Positions 29,392-37,330 of a stretch of DNA of 64,000 nucleotides are shown here, in pieces (position 1 is the stretch's first letter; each line of letters opens with the position of its first letter). The DNA is from Campylobacter armoricus. Lineage in GTDB: Bacteria > Campylobacterota > Campylobacteria > Campylobacterales > Campylobacteraceae. Under the pieces are notes generated by a model. That model saw only the letters and a list, made by a program, of their open reading frames with translations, made no database searches and was not told the origin of the DNA. Made by a program: the position numbers and the translations under genes. The DNA is taken from the NCBI RefSeq assembly GCF_013372105.1, contig NZ_CP053825.1, positions 744,001 to 808,000 on the forward strand, written 5' to 3'.

Positions 29392-30135
29392 ATGAAAAAA
29401 TTTTTATTTTTAAGTTTATTTACAGCAGTTGCTTTAAATGCTGAAATTTTGGTATATGGTCCTGGTGGTCCAGCACCTGTTTTAAAAGAACTTGCTAAGC
29501 AATTTGAAGCAAAGAGTGGTGAGAAAATTATTATTAATGCAGGTCCAACTCCTAAATGGATAAAACAAGCTAAAATAGATGCTGATATAATTTTTTCCGG
29601 AAATTCTTCAATGATGGATGGTTTTATTAAAATGTTGCCAAATCAAATCAAAGTAGAAGATATTCAAGTTTTAAACGCTAGAGGCTCTGGTATGATAGTT
29701 AGAGCAAATAATCCTAAAAAAATCAAAAAATTTGAAGATATTTTAAAAGATGGTGTTAAAGTAATGGTTGTTGATGGAGCAGGGCAGGTTGGTTTGTATG
29801 AAGATATGGCTTTAAAAACAGGTAAGGCTGAAAATTTAGAAAAATTAAGAAAAAATATCGTGGTTTATGCTAAAAATTCAAAAGCTGCTGTCGATGAGTG
29901 GAAAAATAACCAAAATATAGATGTGCTAATTATATGGACTCATTGGATTAAGGCAGTTGGAGAAAAAGATAATAAATTTATTAATGCAGATAAAAATTCA
30001 ATCATTTATAGAGCAGCAGAAATTGCTCCAACACAAAAAGGAGTGAAAAATCCAAAAGTGGCTGAATTTATACAATTTATTCAAAGCAAAGAAGCTCAAA
30101 AAGTATGGAAAAAAGAAGGTTGGTTGGGTAGATAA
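29392..30135 (+). CDS. Peb3/AcfC-type periplasmic binding protein
   Basis: Exported binding protein of 247 aa with signal peptide MKKFLFLSLFTAVALNA. The mature start EILVYGPGGPAPVLKELAKQFE and the INAGPTPKWIKQAKIDADIIF block are characteristic of the family of V. cholerae AcfC and C. jejuni Peb3, a type-II solute-binding fold related to molybdate/sulfate receptors that binds small anions such as citrate or 3-phosphoglycerate. No permease or ATPase gene is adjacent, so it is an orphan receptor or works with a distant transporter. AAAGG precedes the ATG. Ligand not predictable. Confidence 0.85.
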   Translation: MKKFLFLSLFTAVALNAEILVYGPGGPAPVLKELAKQFEAKSGEKIIINAGPTPKWIKQAKIDADIIFSGNSSMMDGFIKMLPNQIKVEDIQVLNARGSGMIVRANNPKKIKKFEDILKDGVKVMVVDGAGQVGLYEDMALKTGKAENLEKLRKNIVVYAKNSKAAVDEWKNNQNIDVLIIWTHWIKAVGEKDNKFINADKNSIIYRAAEIAPTQKGVKNPKVAEFIQFIQSKEAQKVWKKEGWLGR

Positions 30136-30146
30136 TTTTATATTTT

Positions 30147-30172
30147 CACAAGCATAAAAATATATGCTTGTG
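30147..30172. terminator. Bidirectional terminator between AcfC-like gene and yceI
   Basis: Perfect 10-bp stem CACAAGCATA / TATGCTTGTG with a 6-nt loop, between the convergent genes and flanked by T-rich and A-rich runs. Confidence 0.85.
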
Positions 30173-30177
30173 AGAGT

Positions 30178-30750
30178 TTATTTTTCGTTCATCTCCGCTT
30201 CGATATTAATTTGTATTTCATCTCCAAGCGTCAAAGTAGAAGTTTCTGGTGCAAAACTAAAATCACTTCTTTTGATTTGTCCTTGTAAAGTAAAGCCAGC
30301 TTTTTCTTTGCCACTATCTGTTTTAATTACTCCACCAATTTCTGTATCTAAAACAATCTTTTTTGAAACGCCAGCTATATTTAAATTCCCATACATCCTA
30401 CCCTTTTCGTTGGAAATTTTTTCATATTTATCCATAGTGAATATAATATCTGGATATGTTTTTGCTTTGAAAAAATCATCTTGTTGTAAATGAGCATCTC
30501 TTGCTTTGTTATCTGTGTTAATTGAAGATACTTTTATTTTAGCTTCTAGTTTATTAAATTGAAAACTAGAGCTATCAAAATCTATATCAGCATTATAATC
30601 TTTAAAATTTCCATTTACATTGCTAATTTGCAAATGTTTGATTTTAAATGCTACATTAGAGTGTGCTTTATCTAAATTAAAATCTTTTGCAAAAATATTA
30701 ACATTTACCAAAGAAGCGATTACAACAGAGCCTAGTAAAAATTTTTTCAT
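30178..30750 (-). CDS. YceI-family periplasmic protein
   Basis: Exported 190 aa lipocalin-like protein with signal peptide (about 1-21, MKKFLLGSVVIASLVNVNIFA). The family start DKAHSNVAFKIKHLQISNVNG and the KRSDFSFAPET segment are clear. The family binds polyisoprenoids such as quinone-like lipids; in Campylobacter the precise role is open. It is monocistronic with a leader containing AAGGA. Confidence 0.9.
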   Translation of the reverse strand: MKKFLLGSVVIASLVNVNIFAKDFNLDKAHSNVAFKIKHLQISNVNGNFKDYNADIDFDSSSFQFNKLEAKIKVSSINTDNKARDAHLQQDDFFKAKTYPDIIFTMDKYEKISNEKGRMYGNLNIAGVSKKIVLDTEIGGVIKTDSGKEKAGFTLQGQIKRSDFSFAPETSTLTLGDEIQINIEAEMNEK

Positions 30751-30816
30751 ATTTTTCCTTTGTTTAAATTTTTAAATAATAAATATTATTAAATAAAAGT
30801 AAATATAAGTAAGAAA

Positions 30817-31482
30817 TTACATATAAAAAATTACATCTTCACAACCTATTTCTTTAAAACCTTTTAGTCTTAATAAGCAGCTATCGCATTTACCACAAGC
30901 TTTATCTTCTCTTTCATAACAAGACCAAGTATATTCTAATGCTACTTTTTCTTTTAAAGCTAGATCAACTATTTGCCCTTTACTTAGATGAACTAATGGG
31001 GTTTTTATTTTTACTTTGTAAGTTTTTGTAGTTCCTTCGTTAATAAATTCATTTGCCTTTTGTATGAAGTTTTCACTACAATCAGGGTATCCACTACTAT
31101 CTTCTTGCACAACACCTATAAAAATACTTTCGCATTTTTCTTTCTCAGCTATAGACCCTGCAATAGATAAAAAAATTCCATTTCTAAAAGGAACATAGGT
31201 ATTTGGCACTTCTTTTTCATGGAGTTTTTCTTTTGGAATTTCTAAATTTAGATCCGTTAAAGAATTTCCGCCAATATTAGCTATAAAAGAAACATCTAAA
31301 ATATATTTTATTTTTATGTCAAGCTTTTCACAAATTTTATTAAAACATTCTCTTTCTTTAAGCATGGTGCGTTGATTGTAGTCAAAATGTAAAGCAATAA
31401 TTTCATATCCTTCTTTTTTAGCCAAATATGCACATAAAGTGCTATCCATACCACCACTTATAACACAGAGGGCTTTTTTCAT
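30817..31482 (-). CDS. queC: 7-cyano-7-deazaguanine synthase
   Basis: ATP-dependent enzyme that makes preQ0, precursor of the tRNA base queuosine. The 221 aa protein has the PP-loop ISGGMDSTL and a C-terminal zinc site ([19 protein letters not shown]). It is divergent from ybeY; I see no preQ1 riboswitch in the 54-base intergenic region. Confidence 0.96.
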   Translation of the reverse strand: MKKALCVISGGMDSTLCAYLAKKEGYEIIALHFDYNQRTMLKERECFNKICEKLDIKIKYILDVSFIANIGGNSLTDLNLEIPKEKLHEKEVPNTYVPFRNGIFLSIAGSIAEKEKCESIFIGVVQEDSSGYPDCSENFIQKANEFINEGTTKTYKVKIKTPLVHLSKGQIVDLALKEKVALEYTWSCYEREDKACGKCDSCLLRLKGFKEIGCEDVIFYM

Positions 31483-31502
31483 ATACTTTTCCTTAATTTT
31501 GA

Positions 31503-31521
31503 TATAATTTAAAATTATAAT
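31503..31521 (+). promoter_or_regulatory. Possible sigma70 -10 boxes of ybeY
   Basis: Two TATAAT hexamers (31503-31508 and 31516-31521) lie before ybeY with AAAAGGAT next to its start. No -35 is evident. The first box gives the more natural leader length of about 23 bases. Confidence 0.45.
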
Positions 31522-31536
31522 TTTAAAAGGATAATA

Positions 31537-31956
31537 ATGATTTTTTGTGAAGAAGAAATGGAAATTTCTTTTCTTAAAAAAATTGCTGAAAAGATGAGTG
31601 ATAAAAACATAGAACTTGTTTTAGTGGATGAAAAAACTATGCATGAGATCAATCTAAATCAAAGAGGTATAGATAAAACAACAGATGTGTTGTCTTTTCC
31701 ACTTTTGGAAAATTGTGAAAATTTACTTGGTTGTATTGTGATTAATTTAGATGAAGTTAGTAAAAAAGCAATACAATTTAAACACAGCAATCAAGATGAA
31801 ATGTCTTTGCTTTTTATTCATGCAATGCTTCATTTGCAAGGTTATGATCATGAAGTAGATCAAGGACAAATGCGAGAAAAAGAAAAAGAATGGATTGATT
31901 TTTTTAAACTTCCTAAAAGTTTAATTGTAAGAGTAGAGGAGGAAAAAGATGATTAA
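31537..31956 (+). CDS. ybeY: Endoribonuclease YbeY
   Basis: Metal-dependent RNase for 16S rRNA 3' maturation and ribosome quality control. The 139 aa protein has the defining zinc motif [11 protein letters not shown] (H3XH5XH pattern) and TTDVLSFPL. It overlaps the next gene by eight bases. Confidence 0.95.
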   Translation: MIFCEEEMEISFLKKIAEKMSDKNIELVLVDEKTMHEINLNQRGIDKTTDVLSFPLLENCENLLGCIVINLDEVSKKAIQFKHSNQDEMSLLFIHAMLHLQGYDHEVDQGQMREKEKEWIDFFKLPKSLIVRVEEEKDD

Positions 31957-32920
31957 AAGAATAGTTTTTGGATTAGGTTTGTATGCAAGTTTATATGCAT
32001 ATGAAGAAAATATTTTTGATATTAGTTTTTTACAAGGAAAGGAATTTGATATTCAACTATATAGCTCATCAAAAAGCAATACAAGTTATGGTTATGTGCA
32101 AACTAAGCAAAAACAACATAGTTTTTGGGGTAGTGCTAGAAAAAATGAATATTTTATTGATATTATTGATTTTGGTACATGTGCTTTAAAAGATATGAAA
32201 AATAATAAAATTGATGCTTTGTGTAAAATAGAAAATAAAAAAGAAGAATATACTTTTGAAAAAAAACCTTCAGAATTTAAAATATATAAATTATCTTTAA
32301 AAGATCAAAAACAACTTAGTGAGGATAATAAAACTATAGACTTTGATTATAGTGCAGATTTACTAAAATACTCTAGTAAAAACAAAAATTTAGAAAAAAT
32401 CATTGATGATTTTAATGAGAATTTAAACGAAGTTTCATTGGCTCAGATGGCAAAAGAAAATAGGGAAAAATGGAAAAAAGAAGAAATTGTTGTTAGTGAT
32501 TTTTTATCACAATCTTATGTTTTTTATCAAGATGATAAAATCATATCTTTAGGAAAAAATATTTATGAGTATAAAGGTGGTGCTCATGGAATGATGGATT
32601 ATCAAAGAAAAACATATGATATTATAAATATGACTTTGATTAATTTAAAAATGGAATTAAAATTAGAAAATGAAGATTTTAAAAAACTTATAAAAGAAAA
32701 ACTTTCTAGTCTTTATAATGAAAATGAACTGTTTGATCTTAAAGATTTCAAAATGACTGAAATTTTTGAAGTGAGAAAAGATGGATTGGTTTTTATATGG
32801 GAGCCTTATGAAATAGCCCCTTATTCCACTGGTGCTGTGGAAATTTTCATAGATTTTAAAGAATTAAATCCTTTTTGGAAAAAAAATTCAAAACTTTCCT
32901 ATTTGAGCTTAGCAAAATAA
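31949..32920 (+). CDS. Exported DUF3298-domain protein
   Basis: 323 aa protein with a short signal peptide ([17 protein letters not shown]). The C-terminal half matches the DUF3298/RsiV-like fold: YEYKGGAHGMMDYQRKTYD and FIWEPYEIAPYSTGAVEIFI. The N-terminal part resembles small DUF4163-like domains found with it. Related proteins include anti-sigma RsiV and lysozyme-binding or lysozyme-inhibitor-like proteins, but no transmembrane anti-sigma architecture is seen here. It starts within the ybeY end, with AGGAGG at the start codon. Confidence 0.78.
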   Translation: MIKRIVFGLGLYASLYAYEENIFDISFLQGKEFDIQLYSSSKSNTSYGYVQTKQKQHSFWGSARKNEYFIDIIDFGTCALKDMKNNKIDALCKIENKKEEYTFEKKPSEFKIYKLSLKDQKQLSEDNKTIDFDYSADLLKYSSKNKNLEKIIDDFNENLNEVSLAQMAKENREKWKKEEIVVSDFLSQSYVFYQDDKIISLGKNIYEYKGGAHGMMDYQRKTYDIINMTLINLKMELKLENEDFKKLIKEKLSSLYNENELFDLKDFKMTEIFEVRKDGLVFIWEPYEIAPYSTGAVEIFIDFKELNPFWKKNSKLSYLSLAK

Positions 32921-32926
32921 GCTCAA
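32903..32926. terminator. Terminator shared by DUF3298 gene and PepSY-like copy 2
   Basis: Perfect 9-bp inverted repeat TTGAGCTTA / TAAGCTCAA with loop GCAAAA. It lies across the convergent 3' ends and includes the stop codons of both genes. Confidence 0.65.
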
Positions 32927-33333
32927 TCATCGTATTTTTGTCTTAATATTGTTCCATTGTTGTCTATATAAAGCTTTATTTGATTATTAAGCTTTATTTT
33001 ATAGTATGAAATTTTTCTTTCTATTTCAACTATGGAAGCATTTGGATAAGAATTTTTTATAGTATTTTGTATAGCTAAAGGTAATATAGAAAAACTTAAA
33101 GCTTTGAAATTTTCAGCTTCTTTAAATTCTCCTGATAGTAAAAATTCAAGTTCGCTTCCATCGCTTAGATATATTTCATAAGAATAACCATCTTGCTCAA
33201 CTAAACCAATATCTGCATTAAAATGTTCTTTTATAAAATTTTTAACTTCTATTGGTAAAGAATCAGGGGCGATGACTATACCAGCATTAAGAGTATTTAA
33301 ACTAATTAAAAAAGCTATAACTAATTTTTTCAT
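32923..33333 (-). CDS. PepSY-like periplasmic protein, copy 2
   Basis: 136 aa exported protein (signal MKKLVIAFLISLNTLNAG) of the same two-repeat family as the gene at 20694-21116: both have LP...K.FI.EHF, Y.IYLSDGSELEF, SI.EIERKI..YKIKLNN and end near QKYDD or QKIDD. The two mature sequences are clearly homologous but well diverged, so the duplication is old. Function unknown. Confidence 0.8.
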   Translation of the reverse strand: MKKLVIAFLISLNTLNAGIVIAPDSLPIEVKNFIKEHFNADIGLVEQDGYSYEIYLSDGSELEFLLSGEFKEAENFKALSFSILPLAIQNTIKNSYPNASIVEIERKISYYKIKLNNQIKLYIDNNGTILRQKYDD

Positions 33334-33441
33334 TTTAAACCTTATAAGATTTTTTGCCGATATTGTATCTTATAAATGTGAATTTTATGTGTAAAGCTAG
33401 TTTTAAATAGCTTTTTATTAAATAAAAATAAAAGTAGGGCA

Positions 33442-33972
33442 ATGGTAGCTTCTTTTTTAATAGCTTTAAATGTTATTGTATTTATTTATGTGAATTATCT
33501 TCATACAGGTGATTTGAATTTAGATATTTTTTTGGGTTTAAATTTATTTTTCTTTCAAGGGTTTTATTGGCAAATTTTAAGCTCTATGTTTATGCATGGA
33601 AACTGGGCTCATTTGATATTAAATATGATAGTGCTTTTTCAATTTGGTTCTATACTAGAAAGATATTTGCAAAGTTTTAAATTTGCCTTACTTTACCTTT
33701 TGGGCGGAGTTACTTGTTCTTTACTTAGTATTTTTTATATTTATTTAAGTTTTGATGGAAATTTTGTAAATGTGGTGGGAGCTAGTGGTGCTATATGTGT
33801 TTTAATGGGTTTTTATGCGTATTTAGATAAAAGTGCTACCAAAGGGCTTATCGTAGCTATATTGCTAATGAGTTTTGTGCCTATTTTTATGGGGGTAAAT
33901 ATAGCTTGGTATGCACATATTTTTGGATTTATATGTGGATATATATTAGCTAAATTTAGGATTATAAGATGA
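33442..33972 (+). CDS. Rhomboid-family intramembrane serine protease
   Basis: 176 aa membrane protein with about six hydrophobic helices. The catalytic serine lies in VVGASGAICVLMG and the catalytic histidine in WYAHIFGFICGY; the upstream FMHGNWAHLILNM gives the conserved HxxxN-like helix. Activity on specific substrates is not predictable. It overlaps the next gene by ATGA, and from memory the same pair occurs in C. jejuni (Cj1003c-Cj1002c). Confidence 0.9.
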   Translation: MVASFLIALNVIVFIYVNYLHTGDLNLDIFLGLNLFFFQGFYWQILSSMFMHGNWAHLILNMIVLFQFGSILERYLQSFKFALLYLLGGVTCSLLSIFYIYLSFDGNFVNVVGASGAICVLMGFYAYLDKSATKGLIVAILLMSFVPIFMGVNIAWYAHIFGFICGYILAKFRIIR

Positions 33973-34457
33973 AATATATTTATTTTATAAGACATGCAAA
34001 AGCACAAAAAGATATACAAATTCAAGACTTACAAAGAGATCTTAGTTCTAGTGGTAAAGATGATCTTAAAACTATGATTTATAGGATTAAAGATTTAGAT
34101 TTTAAAGCACAAAATATCATATCAAGCCCTGCAAAGCGTTGTATAAAAACAGCACAAAAATTATGCAAAAGTTTTGCTTTAAAAGAAAAAGATATTTTAA
34201 TAGAAAAATGTTTTTATGATGGTTCTTTTGATGAAGTTTTAAATTATATAAAAAATATAAAGCAAAATAGGGTAGTGCTTATAATGCACAATCCTTTACT
34301 AGTGCAATTATGTGAATACTTAACTCATATTGATTTAGAAAATTTTCCAACCTCTGCTATATTATGTATTAAATTTAATATAGATAGCTTTTATAATATA
34401 AAAGAACATAGTGGAGAAGTTATTTTTTTTGATTATCCTAAAAGTTCTGATTTATAA
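33969..34457 (+). CDS. Histidine phosphatase (SixA-like)
   Basis: 162 aa histidine-phosphatase-superfamily protein. The phosphohistidine motif YFIRHAKAQKD is at the N-terminus, with SSPAKRCIKTA and the second histidine in MHNPLLVQL. The size and motif order fit SixA, which removes phosphate from histidine phosphotransfer domains; the partner is unknown here. It is the last gene before a long AT-rich gap. Confidence 0.88.
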   Translation: MKYIYFIRHAKAQKDIQIQDLQRDLSSSGKDDLKTMIYRIKDLDFKAQNIISSPAKRCIKTAQKLCKSFALKEKDILIEKCFYDGSFDEVLNYIKNIKQNRVVLIMHNPLLVQLCEYLTHIDLENFPTSAILCIKFNIDSFYNIKEHSGEVIFFDYPKSSDL

Positions 34458-34867
34458 TTTATAATATTATTAAGAAAAAACTAAGAATTATTTTAAGCTA
34501 AAAATAACAATATTATTTTTATATCTTATTTTATACATAAAATCAATATTATTATTTATCAAAAAATTATACTTATTTTTTTATGGATAAATTATTTTCA
34601 CCCAAAAAATAAAATCATTTAAAATACCATAAAATAGGTATTTTATTTTTATATTTATATATGATAGTATGGTAAAATATAAAAGTTTGAAAATTATAGT
34701 TTTCAATACAAAATATATATAATTTTAATATTTTACTATTTATCATATAATTTTACATATTAATTAAGTTTTAATTAATATATTTTTTATGAATTAAAAA
34801 GCTAAAATTATAAGTGAGAATAAAGATTGGATATTAGAGTTTAAAATATATAAAGATTTTAGTTTTA
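34458..34867. other. Gene-free, extremely AT-rich interval
   Basis: About 410 bases between a plus-strand gene ending and a minus-strand small gene ending. I see no coding potential, tRNA or rRNA. It holds an 8-bp inverted repeat AAAATACC/GGTATTTT (34621-34628 and 34637-34644) and a Xer-like palindrome (34683-34710). The composition and convergent flanks fit a replication-terminus locus. Confidence 0.6.
34683..34710 (+). other. Candidate difH site for XerH
   Basis: Two 11-bp half-sites around a 6-bp centre: a perfect 7-bp inverted repeat TTGAAAA (34687-34693) / TTTTCAA (34700-34706) separated by TTATAG. Xer sites have exactly this geometry, with inner arms conserved and outer arms less so. 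It lies in the gene-free interval about 1.1 kb from xerH (35846). Assignment rests on geometry and context, not on an alignment. Confidence 0.55.
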
Positions 34868-35068
34868 TTAAGATTTTTGGATTAGTCTTGAAAGTTGTTT
34901 TGCCAAAATCATAGCACTATTTTCATCTTTGGATAGTTTTTTCATATTTTCTTTAAAATCATAAAGTCTTTTTTCTTGTGCAAAATCATTTTCAAAACCA
35001 ATATTTTGCTGATAGCTAATATCTTTCTTTGGAAACTTTGGTGTTTTTTTCTTCTTCATAAAAAACAT
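34868..35068 (-). CDS. Small basic hypothetical protein
   Basis: 66 aa lysine-rich protein, no signal peptide or membrane segment. It begins MFFMKKKKTPKFPKK and ends in an amphipathic helix (SAMILAKQLSRLIQKS). AGGAT lies seven bases before the ATG at 35068; a second ATG at 35059 is possible. It lies alone between AT-rich spacers, and protein-like composition plus a ribosome binding site support coding. Function not recognised. Confidence 0.55.
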   Translation of the reverse strand: MFFMKKKKTPKFPKKDISYQQNIGFENDFAQEKRLYDFKENMKKLSKDENSAMILAKQLSRLIQKS

Positions 35069-35162
35069 TTTTTTATCCTATTTCGATTTTTATTATTATA
35101 ACTAGATATTTTTTAAGTAAGTTTTTTTTATAATTTTTTATATTAAAAACAAAGGAAAAAGT

Positions 35163-35846
35163 TTGAAAACTATAGGTTTAATAGGTGGAATGAGCTATGA
35201 AAGCACATTAAGCTATTATAAAATTATCAATAAAATAATTAATGAAAAGTTAGGAAAGCTACATAGTGCTAAAATAGTTCTTGCAAGTGTTGATTTTGAA
35301 GAGATAGAAGAATGCCAACGCGAGAATGATTGGCAGAAAGCAAGTGAAATTTTAACTTATCATGCCCTACTTTTACAAAAATGTGGAGTTGATTTCATAT
35401 TAATTTGCACTAATACTATGCATAAATGCTATAATGATATTCAAAAAAATATCCAAATTCCTATTTTGCATATTACTCAAGCAATATTTTTAGAACTTAA
35501 AAAACAAAATATTGATAAAGTATTGTTGTTAGGGACAAAATACACTATGGTTGAAGATTTTTACAAACAGCTTTTGATTACGTCAAATATTGAAGTTTTT
35601 ATCCCTAAAAATGATGATATAGTAAAAGTTAATGATATCATTTTTAATGAACTTTGCAAAGGTGTCATAAAAGAAGATTCTAAAAAATATTTTGATAATT
35701 TAATCATTCAATTTCCACAAGCTCAAGGAGTAATTTTAGGTTGCACTGAGCTTGGTTTGATTATAGATAAAAGCTCTAAAAAACTTTTTGATAGTGCGTA
35801 TATCCACGCGAAGGTAGCTGCTTTAAAAGCTTTGGGGATTGAGTGA
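35163..35846 (+). CDS. Aspartate/glutamate racemase family protein
   Basis: PLP-independent racemase-fold enzyme of 227 aa. The two catalytic cysteines are visible in LICTNTMHKC and LGCTELGLI, with the family start KTIGLIGGMSYEST. Substrate (Asp, Glu or other) cannot be assigned. The start is TTG at 35163, six bases after AAGGA. Its stop overlaps the xerH start region, making a two-gene unit. Confidence 0.88.
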   Translation: MKTIGLIGGMSYESTLSYYKIINKIINEKLGKLHSAKIVLASVDFEEIEECQRENDWQKASEILTYHALLLQKCGVDFILICTNTMHKCYNDIQKNIQIPILHITQAIFLELKKQNIDKVLLLGTKYTMVEDFYKQLLITSNIEVFIPKNDDIVKVNDIIFNELCKGVIKEDSKKYFDNLIIQFPQAQGVILGCTELGLIIDKSSKKLFDSAYIHAKVAALKALGIE

Positions 35847-36913
35847 TGAAATATTTGTTAGATTGTGAAGAAAATTTTGAAAAATCTTTTTTATTTTGGC
35901 TTTGTAGGTATATAAAATTTAAACTTAATTCTCTTTCAAATAAAGAGTTAAAAGATCCGCAAGCTTTAGCTGTGGTAAATTTAGCTTTAAGTAAAGGTGT
36001 TAAAAATATACAAGAACTTGATGCTTATGTAAAAAAAGCTAGAAATGCTGGACTTAGCGGAGTAAATACTTATTTTAATCCTTTAAAAAAACTTTATGAG
36101 TGTTTGATGTTTTATAAACTTTATTCGCTAAAACAAATTGATGAAGAGCTTTTGGTGGAAGTTTTAGCAAGCATTAGTGCTTCATTGTCTGATGCAAGTA
36201 AAAAAAATTACCGCATAGCTGTGATTAATTTTTTTGCATTTTTAGATAAACAAAATGAAGAAGAACAAAAGGCACATATTTTTGATATAAATCTTAAAAA
36301 TTGGGCTGGAATTAGTGGTTCTAAGGGGGTTAAGCTACCTGAATATATGAGTGAAGATGAAGTAGGTAAATTTTTAAATGCTATTGATAATACTGATTTT
36401 AAAAATAATACTATACGCAATCGTTTAATTATTAAAATCATCATTTTTACAGGAATTAGAGTTAGTGAAGCTATTAATATAAAATTAAAAGATATTAGTG
36501 AAGAAAATGATCTTTATATCATACGCATTAGAGGCAAAGGTAACAAATATCGCGTTGTGATGATTAAAAAAGAGCTTATAGAGCATCTTTTAAAAGATGT
36601 TAGAGTAAATTATCTTTCTCAAGATGGACTTTTATTTGTTAATCGTAACGGAAAAACTCTAACTCAAGCTTATGTTTCTCGTATAGTAGAGCAAATCTTA
36701 TTTAAAGCTGGAATTCGTAAGCAAAAAAATGGTGCTCATATGTTAAGACATACTTTTGCTACCCTACTCTATAAAAAACAAAAAGATTTGGTTTTGGTTC
36801 AAGAAGCACTAGGACATGCAAGTTTAAACACTTCAAGAATTTATACTCATTTTGATAATGAAAAGTTAAAATTAGCCGCAGAAGTAGCTAAAAAACTTTA
36901 TGATGGAGATTAA
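35846..36913 (+). CDS. xerH: Tyrosine recombinase XerH
   Basis: Single-recombinase system of Campylobacterota that resolves chromosome dimers at difH. The 355 aa protein has an N-terminal SAM-like core-binding domain and a C-terminal catalytic domain with TGIRVSEAIN (Arg I), GKGNKYR (Lys), HMLRHTFAT (His-x-x-Arg) and LGHASLNTSRIYTHF (His and Tyr nucleophile). ATG 35846 overlaps the racemase stop (TGATG) and gives the start MKYLLDCEENFEKS; an in-frame GTG three bases earlier is less likely. Confidence 0.95.
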   Translation: MKYLLDCEENFEKSFLFWLCRYIKFKLNSLSNKELKDPQALAVVNLALSKGVKNIQELDAYVKKARNAGLSGVNTYFNPLKKLYECLMFYKLYSLKQIDEELLVEVLASISASLSDASKKNYRIAVINFFAFLDKQNEEEQKAHIFDINLKNWAGISGSKGVKLPEYMSEDEVGKFLNAIDNTDFKNNTIRNRLIIKIIIFTGIRVSEAINIKLKDISEENDLYIIRIRGKGNKYRVVMIKKELIEHLLKDVRVNYLSQDGLLFVNRNGKTLTQAYVSRIVEQILFKAGIRKQKNGAHMLRHTFATLLYKKQKDLVLVQEALGHASLNTSRIYTHFDNEKLKLAAEVAKKLYDGD

Positions 36914-36936
36914 ATATTTTTTTAAAAATCCGATAT
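36911..36936 (+). promoter_or_regulatory. Sigma28-like promoter of the 36961 gene
   Basis: TAAA at 36911-36914 and TCCGATAT at 36929-36936 resemble the FliA promoter (TAAA-N15-GCCGATAA in E. coli; CGATAT-type -10 in Campylobacter). Spacing from TAAA to the octamer is 14 bases. It overlaps the xerH stop codon and lies 24 bases before the ATG of a small soluble protein. Confidence 0.55.
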
Positions 36937-36960
36937 ATGCTCTTAAAGAAAGGATATATT

Positions 36961-37329
36961 ATGCAAATAAATGACTATACTGGTAAAATCAATCCTTATA
37001 TTTTAAATACTCAAAAAGAAAACAAAGAAAACAAAGAAAATAAGAATTTTATAGAATTTAAATTCACTCAAGGTATAAAAGAGCTTGAAAAAAGCATTAA
37101 AGAAGGCCAAGATGGAGGAAAATCTGAAGATGAGTTAAGCAAACTTTACAAAGAGCTTTCTAAAATACAGGCTAAAATTGCAGAATTGAATGCAAAATTA
37201 CAATCAAGTCAAGATCCACAAAAAGCACAAATGATCAATTCTCAAATTCAAAGTTTAAATACACAAATGCAAAGTATTTATGCAAGAATTATGCAAATGT
37301 TATCTCAAGCTATGCAAGCTGCTAAATAA
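36961..37329 (+). CDS. Small helical protein, possibly flagellum-coexpressed
   Basis: 122 aa protein, no signal peptide, composed almost wholly of predicted helix with heptad-like Gln/Lys/Leu pattern (ELNAKLQSSQDPQKAQM, QIQSLNTQMQSIYARI). The strong AAAGGA (36949-36954) six bases before ATG 36961 fixes the start; the upstream TTG is not used. A sigma28-like promoter precedes it. From memory C. jejuni has a hypothetical protein between xerH and the EamA gene. Not recognised as a known family; a secreted or flagellum-associated protein is an inference from the promoter. Confidence 0.8.
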   Translation: MQINDYTGKINPYILNTQKENKENKENKNFIEFKFTQGIKELEKSIKEGQDGGKSEDELSKLYKELSKIQAKIAELNAKLQSSQDPQKAQMINSQIQSLNTQMQSIYARIMQMLSQAMQAAK

Positions 37330-37330
37330 T

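Noticed and set aside
30164..30493. Plus-strand frame opposite yceI
   Set aside because: Antisense to a clear YceI protein, overlaps the terminator, no family resemblance.
30751..30816. preQ1 riboswitch near queC
   Set aside because: This short gap lies downstream of queC and serves yceI; the queC leader (31483-31536) shows only -10-like and ribosome-site sequences.
34458..34867. Replication origin (oriC)
   Set aside because: No dnaA, dnaN or DnaA-box cluster was noticed; context with xerH and convergent genes speaks for a terminus instead.
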